The notes under the pieces: generated by a model
Database searches by the model: none
The model's input: the letters and a program-made list of their open reading frames with translations, nothing else
Told to the model about the DNA's origin: nothing
Shown here: positions 52,801-64,000 of the stretch, one piece after another
Numbering within the stretch: position 1 is the stretch's first letter
Layout of the letters: every line of letters starts with the position of its first letter
Source: Paralichthys olivaceus
Taxonomy: Eukaryota; Chordata; Actinopteri; Pleuronectiformes; Paralichthyidae
NCBI RefSeq assembly: GCF_024713975.1
Contig: NC_091093.1
Span: forward strand, 16,985,501-17,049,500
Direction: 5' to 3'
DNA: 64,000 nucleotides
Position numbers and translations under genes: made by a program

Positions 52801-55800
52801 GTGAACAGGGTCAATAAGTCAGAGCTCAACCAGTCATAGCACCCAGACATGAGAGTGATATGCTCAAGTGGATGGAGGGGATGATCAAATGAGTTACTGA
52901 TTTCCAATGGACCATTTCTCTGGGACTAAGACAGAGGCTTAGTGTGTGCCCCCTCCTCTGGACTCCTGTATAATGTCTCTACTTCTCGCCCCACTCCGCT
53001 CCTTACCTTCTCTTTGCAGCACTTGCCATTCTCCAGCTATCCAAGCGTTTCTGGAGGCGTACAGGATTGTGTAGTGTGTCACGGCGATGTTGAGTTCATC
53101 TGGGGATTTCCATGAAACCAGCGCAGTATCCTCCTCAATCAGAGTTACTTTCACATTGGAAGGGGGAAGCATGGGAGCTGCGGATGAAAATAACAAGGTC
53201 AAATAAATACTACACACAAAGTGTCTTTTCAAAACCAACTTTGTTTGTTAATGCAACAACAACAGTAAAAATTAATATGTATCTTACAGTAATATTACAG
53301 CATCTCTATCTGTGATGTAACACCTCAAAAGCACATACAAATCTACCTAATGGTACACTAGAGTATATTCAGTAAATATATTTAAATGTTTAGTGCTCAC
53401 CTTCAGGGAAAGTGCTCTGATAGACCACAGGGCTCCAGGGGCTGGAGAGCTGATCAATGTGAAGGCGAACAGCAAATTCATACTTGGTGTTGGGCTCCAG
53501 ATCTCGTACCAGAAGGCTCTGTTCATTCCTGCAGAAGAAAGACGAATCAGTTGACTTGAAACATCTTTTTTTCATCAAACTAAGGTCAAAGCAGATGTGT
53601 CTGAAAATGTGTTCATCAGCTCCCCTTTAATAATGGCCAGCAGGTGGGGCTATGGAGCTGTGCTGACTGACAGAGGAGCATAAACAGAGATACCGATGAG
53701 CTGTCAGCTTCTCAACCCTACAGGTGTGAGGAAAGCATCTGTGCTGTTAAGTGTAAAAAATAAACACTGGAGGTGGTTCAGCTGAGTTTAGGCTGTGATG
53801 ATGGACTACTGCTGAACAGTTAAACTACAGTCAATAACAGAACATTAAGATAACAGCTAAACTATGGTGTGAGCAACAAAGACAAGGACGTCACACAAAA
53901 CACAGTTACTAGCTTATCGATAGTATAGCTTATCAGGTGACCAGAAACAACAACCAATAGGCTACAAATAGACTAACATAAACAAAACTTCATAAGAGAT
54001 ATTTATATCAAACATGTTAAGTTCAGCTATTTATTGAAATCTGCAATTAAGTGGTCAAAATGGATTAATGCTTCTTTAAATGAATCATAGCCATGTATTT
54101 AGACGAAATTCTTACGTCTGCAGGTAGAGCACCAGGGAGGCGTTCTGCAGGCCTACAGGGTTGCAGCGGATGGTGTAGTTGACTGCATGGCTGGAGGTGA
54201 AGGCTGGTCGGCCCCAGTGTAGAAACATGGCTGTGGAACTGTTGGTCTTGGCGTACACATTGTGTGGTGGAGGTGGAGGAGGCACCATTCGATCTCGAAC
54301 AGCTGAGAGAAACATTATAATGTTATTTTATACAAATGATAAGATCATGCTGCAGGCACACTGAAATAATATCCTTTCAGGTAAACTTTATGACTTACAG
54401 ACACATCCAGGGGTGCTGATAGTCTGGTCTGCCTGGTAGCCATCTCCGAGGAAATTATAAGCCAGAAGTTTAACGTGGTACTTCTTCCTTGGATCTACAT
54501 TTAGAAAAAGAGAGAAACCAGAATGTGATAATAAATCACATCATAGAAACATGAAAAATTGCTTCTAGCTGTAAAATACTTAAGTCTACTGTGTGGTGTC
54601 TCAGATCTGGACTTTGAGTAACTTTCATTTTTAATTTTAGTTTTATTGTCACCATCACTCTGAATGCAGTGTAATAATTCAATGCAGGCCTTAACGCGGT
54701 GCCAGATGACAATGTGATTCTTTCGGCCAACAGGAAGCAGGGGTGCTACATGAAAGAGAGCTGGACTGTGTGGGTGTGGGGTCAGGGAGGTTCTTTCCAG
54801 TTTGATGGTGTGGTGGGAACGAGAGGTGAGGCAGAGTGACAGATGCTCAGTGCCGTGAGTCCTTTGGTCAGTTTCTGCAGCACTCAGGGCAGCAAGAACA
54901 CAAGAGCTCCTCCACTATCCATCACCTTGTCACCATGTCTTTTCAACACCAATAAGACAGACCATTCTCCGGCCCCAGTCAGGCCTGCTGGTCAGTGGTC
55001 AGTGGCCCCTTCTATTTAGGTCCAGGATCTGGGGGTTAAATCGACTGACAAAATCCCCTGGGAAGGACATGGCTGATGGTCAACAGCAGTTGCCGAATAA
55101 AAGCCATCTGACCAAATGTCCCTTTGGCTTTAAAATAATGTTGATGTGGGACCAAGTTAAATGTTGTGTACAATATCAGTTCTGTAAGTCATATATGTAA
55201 TACAAGTAATGTGTTTTCTGATGTGAAAAAGTTTTAAATAAGTAACAGGAGTGACACCCTCCTATTTTTTACTGCATTATAAAAAGGATGTCTGATGTTC
55301 AGTATATATTTGTCTTAAAATAAATATTGAGTTACTTTCTAAACTGTTTCTGCTCACTTCTAGGTGAATAGTAACTTTTATTAACTGTCCAAAATGTTGG
55401 ACTATAGATTTCGGACAAGCAGGATATCAAGCAGGTATATTAGTGATGTAAACATGTATTTTAAATAAGATTTTTTCACAATTGAACACTCAATCTATCT
55501 TGAGCATATCACTAGCATTGTGTTCCTGCAAGAAAAAAGGACAAAAAAGCTAACTAACTTCTGTTGTAGTATGAGACATTTAGGAGGTTGAGAAAAGAGG
55601 GAGACCACAGGAGATGAATGTGTGTCCAGGGAGGTTAAAGGAGTTTAGGAGGGGTGAAGTTGAGTTACTTCCACCCCCATGCAGCCCTGAGGAGTTTCAC
55701 TGGAGCCAGACCAGGGCCAGCAGGTCAGGCCAAGATAAAACTTTGAAAGAATCTGGGGTCATGGGTGTGGAATATGAGATGAGCCTCTTTTTTTGCATTT

Positions 55801-58800
55801 GGATTTGCATTCTCGCTGCCTACAACTTAACGACTTACTGGCAATAAGAATTAAGGGCTAGAAGCAAAAACTAAGACACAATATAAAGTGTATCATGAGT
55901 AGCTGGCAGAGTTATCTTTGCAGAATAAGTTAAATGTTAACTATGTAATGACTGAACATAGAGATTATCTGCCTGAAAACAAGACACTTCTTTTTACATG
56001 TGTCCGTTTCTTGTTGCAATAGATAAATAAAACCAGAAGGTAATTTCTGTACAATGTTATTATCTAGAGTTTCTGTGTAGTTTATTAAGCCTGTCCACTT
56101 CTAAAGAGAGGAGCAGGCATGTAGTATGCACCTCCACCCAGCCCACAATACAATGGAACTGCCGTAATTATGCGAGAGAGGAGCTCTGAGAGGGGGGAAG
56201 CTGTGACATCTGGGCCATGACCTTTGACATGGAATCTTGGCAAGCTAAATCCTGCAAAAGGAGGGGTTACAGGGCTCTCTCTAAAGGGGGAGGGTCAAGC
56301 AGAGGAAGTGAGTGGAAAAACAGGGAAACTCCATGAGTCAAAATAAAATGGCACTTAGTAGGTGGTGACAGTGTCCTGATAAGAGAAAACACAGCGGACA
56401 GGTTTGTTTTTCACCCACAGTGGAGCAGACACCTGAAGCTCTCAACAACAACAATGTGTTGGGACCACAAACACTATTTATTACATCCTGTGGCATCCAC
56501 AAACAATGGCATTATATGAAACCACCAGGATGTTACTTATCCATCCATAACACAACATACCTACTGCACAGAATGGCTGCCTATTTTTATGCAGCCAATT
56601 CATCTTTAGAAAGTGTTTTCATTTAGTGTATGAAATGTCAAAAAATCACAACTTCTCAGAGCCAAAGTGAATATTTTCAAATGCCATGTTTCGTAATTTT
56701 ACAATGATGTGGAAAATAGACAAAAGCAGGAAATGCTACTATTAACAAAAAGTTACAAGATATAAATAAAAATATATATGCATGTACACACTATATTCTT
56801 AGAGTGCTGCTTTCTGCTTTAGATGCCATTCCTTGCAAAGATATTTTCCTGTCCTTCCCACTGGGAAAGATCTCATATGACCTTAGTCTCATAAATTATG
56901 TTGTTGTATTAAAGGGCATATTTGAGCCATTTGTGGTCACAACCAAAATGCAGATCCTGTTGGGTTTGTTCAGCCCTGTGAAAGGCCCCCCAGGCCGCAG
57001 TAAGCCAGGCCTGAACAGGGGCCATAAATGTCAACTCCTGTATGAACCCTCACACCAGCATCTATCATCTCTCTCTCACTCCCCCCTGTCCCTCTGTTTT
57101 GCTTTTACTCATACAAGTCAATGCAGCACATGACACAAACACTCACACATGTTAAAAACCCCAAAACTTTAAATAAATGCTAGAATACAAAAGTTTTCAT
57201 ACCTAGAATGCTTTAACTCATGTTTGAAGAAAGGATTGGAGACAATGCAACATGGCCTGCAGCTGCAAGATAAATCTATAGTTGTGCACAAAGTGTTTCC
57301 TGGTGACAACAGGTACTGTACGAGAGGTACTCAATCCATGAATTTGGCTACACGTCCTTCTCATGGACCAAGCAGAGAATACACACACGAGGAAAGGTCA
57401 CATCACTGTCATTTATACCCAACTGGAGCCCCTCACACACATTCCTCTCGCTCAGGGTGGGCTTTCAATCACTTGGATCATCATGAGTGATAGGGCCAGC
57501 TCGGAGCATCTTCTGCAGCAGTGCACAGATCTGAATCAACTGTATTCAGTATTGCCACATCTGATAGTTCAGAAATCAATGTTATTGGCAAAGACAGGAT
57601 GGCTGCTGTGTACAACGTAATGCTGAATATAGGAAAAGCCATTTACAGTACAAGCAAATTGAATTTGCAGAGGTCAGCTGTCGAGAAAAATCAGCATTCG
57701 TGAGTCTTGAGGACATAAAATCTGGACTTTTGCATTACAGCATGCGTGGCTTCAAATCTTCAAAATGCAGTTTAAAAATACAGTATAATATAAAAAGTAT
57801 AAAATTCTCGCATATAAGGGAAAAAGACGGTTCCGCTTGTAAACAAATATTTAAGCTCAGTTGTAATAAATATGCTCAACTCAGTATACTATATCATTGA
57901 GTGAGTACACTGACTTTATGAATCCTCTTAAATTTTAGCATTTAGCATTGAATAATATCAGGGCTACCTCTAAATCTATATACCTGTTTAAACTTTACTG
58001 TATTCAGTTTGCTTTCATTTTTAAATCTAGAAGTTTTAAAGAACAACTTCCTTTCATATACTTCAACAAGTTGTCTTCCCTTCCATTGATGAAATAGTTA
58101 CAGCAGTTTTGAAGAAATAAGTGATAATTGGTAATTGGCCTCAAAGCTAATTAGTCAGATTCCTCGGAGCACAGTGAGGCCTTCTGTGCTGCAGGAAGTG
58201 TTGCCACACATGAGGTCAGATGCTTTACATCTCTCTCCTCGTGCAGAGTGCTGCAGCTAATTCATGAGACAGAAATCTAAGAAAAGTAAGACATTGAGCT
58301 CACAAGACACAGTGTTTGGCCCACAGCTTCGTTAGTGATAGGCTGTATTTCCTTAAAGTCTTGGCTAATAAACTGTCTTTGTGGCTTTTAAATACAAACA
58401 CAATGAGAGTCTTTGATGTCAATGCTCCTCCAGCAATACATGCTCACAGCACTCATAAAACACATAATAAATCAGCCTCCACAAAACAGCTTCCCTCTCT
58501 TCGAAACACAGCCCTTTATCAAAGAGGAACAAAAAGATCATTCTTTTTATCCGACTGAAACTTTATTTTTGTAGTTTGATGCTAATCTTGCTGATTGCCT
58601 TAATATTTATCTTCAGCAGCGACTGCAGCTTCCTCTTCCTCTTATTTAATTTTTCAGAGTGATCTCATTAAGCAAAAAATAGCCTTAGGTGACTTCCAAA
58701 TGCTCCATATGTAATAAATACATCCATTATGACAATAAAATTTACTTAAATGAACTAACTTATTGTAAAATCTCCTAATTTCATTATTAAATTGTATCTT

Positions 58801-61800
58801 TCATGGTAAGTTTTTTCTGGCGTTAACATAAATTGTAGTTCTGTTTAAATCATTAAACTAAATAACTAACTAAACGCCTGCAGGGGTTAGAGTTAACACC
58901 TATAGTAATTTAGAGTTCCTCCTTGTCTTTCCTTCTCTTTTTCTGATCCTGTTCCAGCACTGAACTTCCTGATTGATAAGTCAGCTGCTGACCACCTGGT
59001 TGACCCCCTCTGGCCACAGATGGTCAGTTGTCCACTTCATTGGCTTGAGCCCCCCCTTCCTCTTTCAAAATCAAAATGGGGCCAAAATGAATCTGACCTA
59101 AAGGCCACAAAAGCTGTGATACCCACAAACACCATCCAGCAGCTGATGAAAAGACACACACACACACACACTGAAACCCCACACAGAGGTTGGGAGGTCA
59201 TGGAAGTGGGAAGTGGTGCTCCTCTGTTCCACACTTTGTGAACCTCTGCTCGACACATGACAGGACTTTGGCTAATTAATCACTCATGAGTTTGGCTGAC
59301 AATTGATGCAGCTGGTTCAAAAGACATTCATCCAAAATGTACTTTACACTTAAGACTTTTTGAATGTAAATAATTAAGTTGACATGCAATTAAAAACTCT
59401 GGATTGTCTTGGAGTAATTTGTAGGAATATAGAGCTGCATACGTAAATCCTTCTATGTTGTTGTATTTCTCCTTTTGTTTTTCTTCTTATATACCGGTAT
59501 ATGAACAATGATTCTTCAGCTGGCTAATGACCAAATATAATCACCAATAATCATTACAATTTCAATACTAACATTGACATACATTAAGTGCACCCACTTA
59601 TGCTCGTAAGGTCGATATTACCCTAATTAAAGTTCGAGAACTACGATTCCTGTCACTGTACTGTTCTGTTTTTTTTTACTTTAACATTTTATACATGATA
59701 GACAAACAAATAAATAATCAAGCAACAACCGCAACAAGATATTGCTTTTCCAATCCATAAAACAACCAACCATGAAAATACTGTCTATAATATCCTGCAT
59801 ACACAACATACAGGTAGCACAGAGGCAGGAGGAACTCAAATGATCTGAAGTAAAACTCACCGAGGCCTCCGATGGTGTGTGTATTATCCGAGGCGCGCAG
59901 CTGAATTGGGGCGTTCTCCGGCTGGCTCTCCTCATGGTAGAAGAGTCTGTAGCCTTGCACACCGACCGAGTTTCTGCTCGTCAACTGCCAGCGCGCCAAG
60001 ATAGTGGTGCAGTTCAAAGGCTCCAGATGAAGCTCGGGAGCCAGAGGTACTGTAGAAATAAAAGTGTTTTTAGTGATTACTTTTTAAATGGGTTTACAAT
60101 CCTACACTGAAACAAGTCCTTTCAGTTTCATGATAATAAAAACCCTGGATAAACGACTGATCAAAATATTACTCTGTGAGTCAAACTATATATTTCATCA
60201 TAATTTTCATACACACTGTCATTACTTTTTATACCATGACTCCAAGTTTTCAGGAACTGGAAGTTGTTCCTTGAAAATTGGAAAGTGTTTCCGATGTAAT
60301 TGTGACGGACAGAGGAGGCCCCTGACCAGCATTTTCTTTGAAAAGTGAAACTACCAGCTGCTTCACACTGTTGCACACCAGAGGCTACAGGTCTAACAGT
60401 CAAGTGATTTCACACATTTTTTCTTTTAGGAATGAGGAGTATGAAGTTTACCGAAAGAGGAATCCTGTCCTGAGTTTAAATTGAAGACAGGGGGCAACAG
60501 AGATGGGCAGGAAAAACAAATACACCCTTCCCCCTACCACAAAGCTTCAGATGTAGCTCTAAATAGCCATATACTCTTTCCCACCCGGAGGCCTGATTCC
60601 CTTTATGACCCATGACTGAAGCCCTTCCAGTGTTACTAACAGTGGAAGGCAAAGGTCACAGAGTAACAAACGCAATGCCTTAACAAGATTATTAGAGCAA
60701 GCTCTTCTCTGTCTCTTTGTTTAGTGACAATTCAGCTTTTAGGTCAAATTCTTCTCACGTGTACATGAGAATCCTTAATCACACAATTTTATATCAGAAA
60801 TCGTGAAGACCTAATGCTATACCTCGTGCACTGGATGCCTTGGGAGTGCGGTGAGATGTCCAGGCTGACTGCTCACCAAACCCTATGCTGGTGGCAGCAT
60901 TGATGCGCAGAAGGTAGATGGTGTCAGGCTGCAGGTTTTCCAGTAGATGATTCGTCTTCTCTCCAGGTAGCTCTATCTGTGAGACTGTATTCTCAGCACT
61001 GGTGCGATAGGACAAACGATAAGCAGAGACTCGGCCGCGGCTCAGCTTGTCTGGAAGAGGCTGCCAAGACACCTGGATGTCTGTGGGGCTACGGCTAGTG
61101 AGGCTGAGCTCAGGGGCTCTGAGGGGAACTGCACACAGAGAAAACAAGATACATATGACTGAAAGCAGTTTTGTATCATGCAGTAAAACTAAGATAATGC
61201 ACAAAACAGAAAACATCTTAGGGAGCTACAGTTAAAATATATTTCAGATTTATAAAATACTGCTCCAGTTCAAATTAAAGAAGTTTAGATACTAACAAAA
61301 GTTGGGGCGTGACAAGGTACTTGGCGTGAAACAATCATTTTGTAAATCCATGATTCACTGTTCCATGGCTTTTTTGAATCAATATGATAAATTACTTTGA
61401 TCAAGTATTAAATTGGATGGAGTAGACAAAACAGACATTCCTGTCTGGTTGTTGAATCCATCAACAGATTTTTAGTCCATTTTATCCAGATGTCCACCTT
61501 TATGCAAACTGGCCTCGTGGTGGCTGCAGTGTGTAGTGGAAACAGTGATATTTATGATATTCATGATAAAACGTTACAGCCACAGATTCTGCTGTCATGT
61601 AGAACAGACACACAGCAGCCTTTGACCCACAGGCCAAGACCTGGACCAAATGAGGTTATCTGGGGCATGGGACATCCAGAACATAGACAGCATAAATATA
61701 CATGAAGCTGTGCACAAAGACACATGCATACATGCACACACACTGTGCACACAAATACCTTGTTTCTTATGTCAACAACAAAGCTCATTCGCTGCAGTTT

Positions 61801-62118
61801 AAACATCTTGTAAACACAGTCACTGAGCTCCCACTGGATTAACAGTCTAATTGAATGTTAAAAGATCAATTACTCTACTACCCCCCCTACTTCTGATTTT
61901 GTATTTATTGTGGGATTGACTTTGTTTATGAGCACCACTGGGTTCATCCTCACCATCCTCGAGCGTGTGCTGGAACACGTGGTCCGACATGCGACTGGCT
62001 CCCATGGGCATGTAGGCCACAATGTAGAAGGTGTAGTTGCGAGCTGACTCCAGGTCATCAATAATGTAGCGAGTCGTATCGTTTCCAATGACAACTTGAT
62101 ATTCCTCGTTGTTTAATC
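49880..62118 (-). CDS. prtg: Protogenin (PRTG), 3' part: five FNIII domains, membrane span and tail
   Basis: Seen: exons 62118-61954, 61128-60823, 60049-59861, 54494-54399, 54302-54116, 53528-53401, 53177-53007, 51731-51576, 51436-51313, 51220-51079, 50838-50725 and 50278-49880 give 725 codons with stop, all in frame. Counting from the left end of the protein there are: the second half of FNIII-1 ([19 protein letters not shown]), FNIII-2 in a single exon ([21 protein letters not shown]), and FNIII-3 to 5 in two exons each. Then [20 protein letters not shown] spans the membrane. The tail holds [27 protein letters not shown] and [16 protein letters not shown], all protogenin signatures. Known: protogenin is a DCC/neogenin-like receptor with four Ig and five FNIII domains, active in early neural and mesoderm tissue. 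The Ig domains and start lie right of the window. The position next to ccpg1 agrees with human 15q21. Confidence 0.93.
52160..52310. mobile_element. Degraded copy of the 40797-type MITE in prtg intron
   Basis: AAAGCTGCAGCTAATCATC, GAGCTTATCATAAAGATTG and CCTGACCCTGTCCAAAGGTG follow the order of the common fish element. Confidence 0.5.
54495..59860 (-). other. prtg intron, 5.4 kb
   Basis: The largest intron seen in prtg, splitting FNIII-3. No exon is needed for frame. A short CA tract lies at 59154-59171. GC-richer patches at 54940-55060, 56100-56290 and 56960-57030 could be regulatory, but nothing decides this. Confidence 0.5.
59154..59171. repeat. Short (CA)n tract
   Basis: Nine CA units. 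Confidence 0.85.
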
Positions 62119-63555
62119 CTGGACAAATGACAACATTGTAAAATGAGTTAAAATACTTAAAATTATTCAGTCAACAGTCTTATCACCTGTGGAAATACAC
62201 ATTTTGGAAGGCGAGAATGCCCACACACCATTTGAGCTCTGATAAACACATTCAGCTTACACTTCTTCTGGAAGAGGGGCCTATGCCAGAAACATTACAT
62301 AGATATGTTTAGGGGGGATTTACTGGTGTGTGGAGATTCTTGCCTTCTGATTTTCATTACGTCTGTCCAGCAACTAATGTTTCTATTCAAACTATCAACT
62401 TTGAATGTGTGTGCTCCTGTATAATTTCAGAATACAGTATTGGACCATACTTTCAATTTGTTACATGATAAAATGTAGTCTTCAATTCAAAATCTTTTTT
62501 ATGCATGATAGTGGGATTGAAAAATATTGCACAGCTACAATTTTCAATATGGGAAACAGACTGACATTAATATCCATGTCTACATGCAATAACTTTTCAA
62601 ATAAACCTCTGTTTAATAGTGATTTGATGAGTGCAAAGTCAGAAAACATTATATGTGCCCTGGGTAGAAAGAAAATACCTGGTGCAATTTTTAACTTGGT
62701 AAATGAGGAACATAAAAGTAAAAAAAAAAAGAATTCTGCATCAGTTCCTCACACTCTGAATGAATCAGTAAGCCTTCCCTGAAACATGTAACAAAGTCTG
62801 CCTTCCAGTCCAATCCCTCTATTCTCCCATTCCCCTAACAGAAAACACACTTTAGGACACTCCATCACACGGACTAATTAGTTCCTCTTTTTTGTTAAAG
62901 CCTCCATTTACTACCAGGCCTCTCTGACTACAACCTCAGGTGAAGAGTGCACTGTCAGATACTCTGTCAATGTCAATGAATAGCTACTCTTTGTGACTGG
63001 GACTGAGGAGATTGTGCAACTAGATTGAAATCAAGAGCAGAAAATCCTTGACGGTTATTGAGGAATAAACTGGGAGAATTTGTTCAACGAGGTCTTTTTA
63101 TTTTGACCTCTTTATCCTCAACAAAATCCAGCAGGTGTTTCTTTTTTTCTGGGTGAATTCTGTTTGTCTTACTTCCCCCAATTGGAAGTCAGCAGCATTT
63201 TAATTAAGTGCTGTGCTTGAATGAACAAGCTTAAGTTTTTTCTGAGATGTTGTATTGTTAGTATGTGACTTTTGTCAGTTCCCAGGGAAGCTGACACACT
63301 ACAACCCTTGTGCTTTTTGTGGTTTTGTCTGCATTCTGCATTTTATCAGCCAAAGGGACAATGCATCTTAAAACTCCACAGGACTATGGTCTATGTATTC
63401 ATGTTTTTCAATTCCAAGAAGGACATTCATACTTATTTTAGCACATTTGAACCCTATCAGTATTGGTTTAATCTGAAACCATAAACCACATGAAATCAAC
63501 TATGTGCAGCCTTGATATAATTCCCACGAAATGTCTTAAAGAGGGAAGTTTCACA
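62119..63555 (-). other. prtg intron sequence at the right edge
   Basis: No Ig or FNIII exon was found on the minus strand. AT-rich. Confidence 0.5.
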
Positions 63556-63559
63556 CTTG

Positions 63560-64000
63560 GGCCCAGTATTCTACTGATTCTTAATAGATCCTTTGAATTT
63601 TAAACACAATGTGCTCCAACCTCTTTTACAGAATCCCGACCTTGATTCCCTCCCTATCTCTAAAATTCCCCTTTTATCAAAGGTTTACGAAAAAGTGGTT
63701 TGAACCCAACTTTTAGCTTTTATGTGTCATAATAACATCTTCAAAAGATTTCAATCAGGTATTAGAGCTTTACATAGCATAAAAACTGCTCTCATCAAAG
63801 TAACCAATGGCCTCCTTTTAGCAGCTGATAGACTTACCACAGTAAGTGCAGTCTTTGATATAGCAGATCATGCAATTTTAATAGCCGTCTTAGAACCTGG
63901 GGTGGCATCAAGGACACTGCACTTAGTTAGTTTGATTCCTACCTTTAAGAGAGAACCTGCTCGGTCACCAATCACCATAGGTAAATACATATCCTCCAAA
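63560..64000 (+). mobile_element. Decayed L2-like LINE reverse transcriptase fragment
   Basis: In shifting plus-strand frames it reads PLLSKVYEKVV, FQSGIRALHSIKTALIKVTN, GLLLAADR and DIADHAILIAVLE, in the order of the reverse transcriptase palm of teleost L2/Maui-type LINEs. Stops and frameshifts break it. It runs beyond the window and is opposite in strand to prtg, whose intron holds it. Confidence 0.8.

Noticed and set aside
56960..57030. GC-rich patch with imperfect inverted halves (GTTCAGCCCTG, CAGGCCTGAAC)
   Set aside because: Pairing is short and broken; could be a conserved element, but nothing in the sequence alone supports it.

Overview
The window reads as nuclear DNA of a teleost fish. 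Genes are split into many short exons with GT-AG introns. Microsatellites and small fish-type repeats sit between and inside genes. The protein-coding pieces are vertebrate families, and part of the gene order (rab27a, pigbos1, pigb, ccpg1, prtg) matches the human 15q21 block. The order and family assignments come from recognising protein motifs by eye; no database search was run. Every exon chain given here was checked by hand for GT-AG (or AT-AC) borders and for frame continuity.

Layout. 1-7590 (+): the 3' part of a RIPOR/FAM65-family gene whose first exons lie left of the window; it ends in a short acidic tail instead of the usual C-terminal repeat domain. 7615-15200 (-): vrk3, tail to tail with the RIPOR gene, encoding a zinc-ribbon plus pseudokinase protein of 516 aa. 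15200-17800: intergenic or 3' UTR, AT-rich. 17811-27200 (-): rab27a, five coding exons (220 aa) and a probable non-coding first exon near 27.1 kb, with an 18-bp minisatellite of about 770 bp just upstream. 29.7-31.0 kb (-): pigbos1, a 52-aa outer mitochondrial membrane microprotein, head to head with pigb. 31.56-36.12 kb (+): pigb, the third GPI mannosyltransferase, 12 coding exons (525 aa), with one U12-type AT-AC intron. 36.68-45.05 kb (-): ccpg1, an ER-phagy receptor of 853 aa in 10 coding exons. 46.35-64.0 kb (-): the 3' two thirds of prtg (protogenin): five fibronectin III domains, one membrane span, a cytoplasmic tail and a long 3' UTR; its immunoglobulin domains lie right of the window.

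These genes do not form a pathway. Pigb makes GPI anchors in the ER. Ccpg1 tags ER for autophagy. Pigbos1 sits on mitochondria at ER contacts in mammals. Rab27a drives secretory vesicle docking. Protogenin is a surface receptor of the DCC/neogenin class. Shared promoters (pigbos1/pigb; the CpG-rich ccpg1 start) and tail-to-tail ends (RIPOR/vrk3; pigb/ccpg1) make the region compact. Repeats include two MITE families, a dispersed fish repeat, several short retroposon tails and a decayed L2-like LINE at the right edge.
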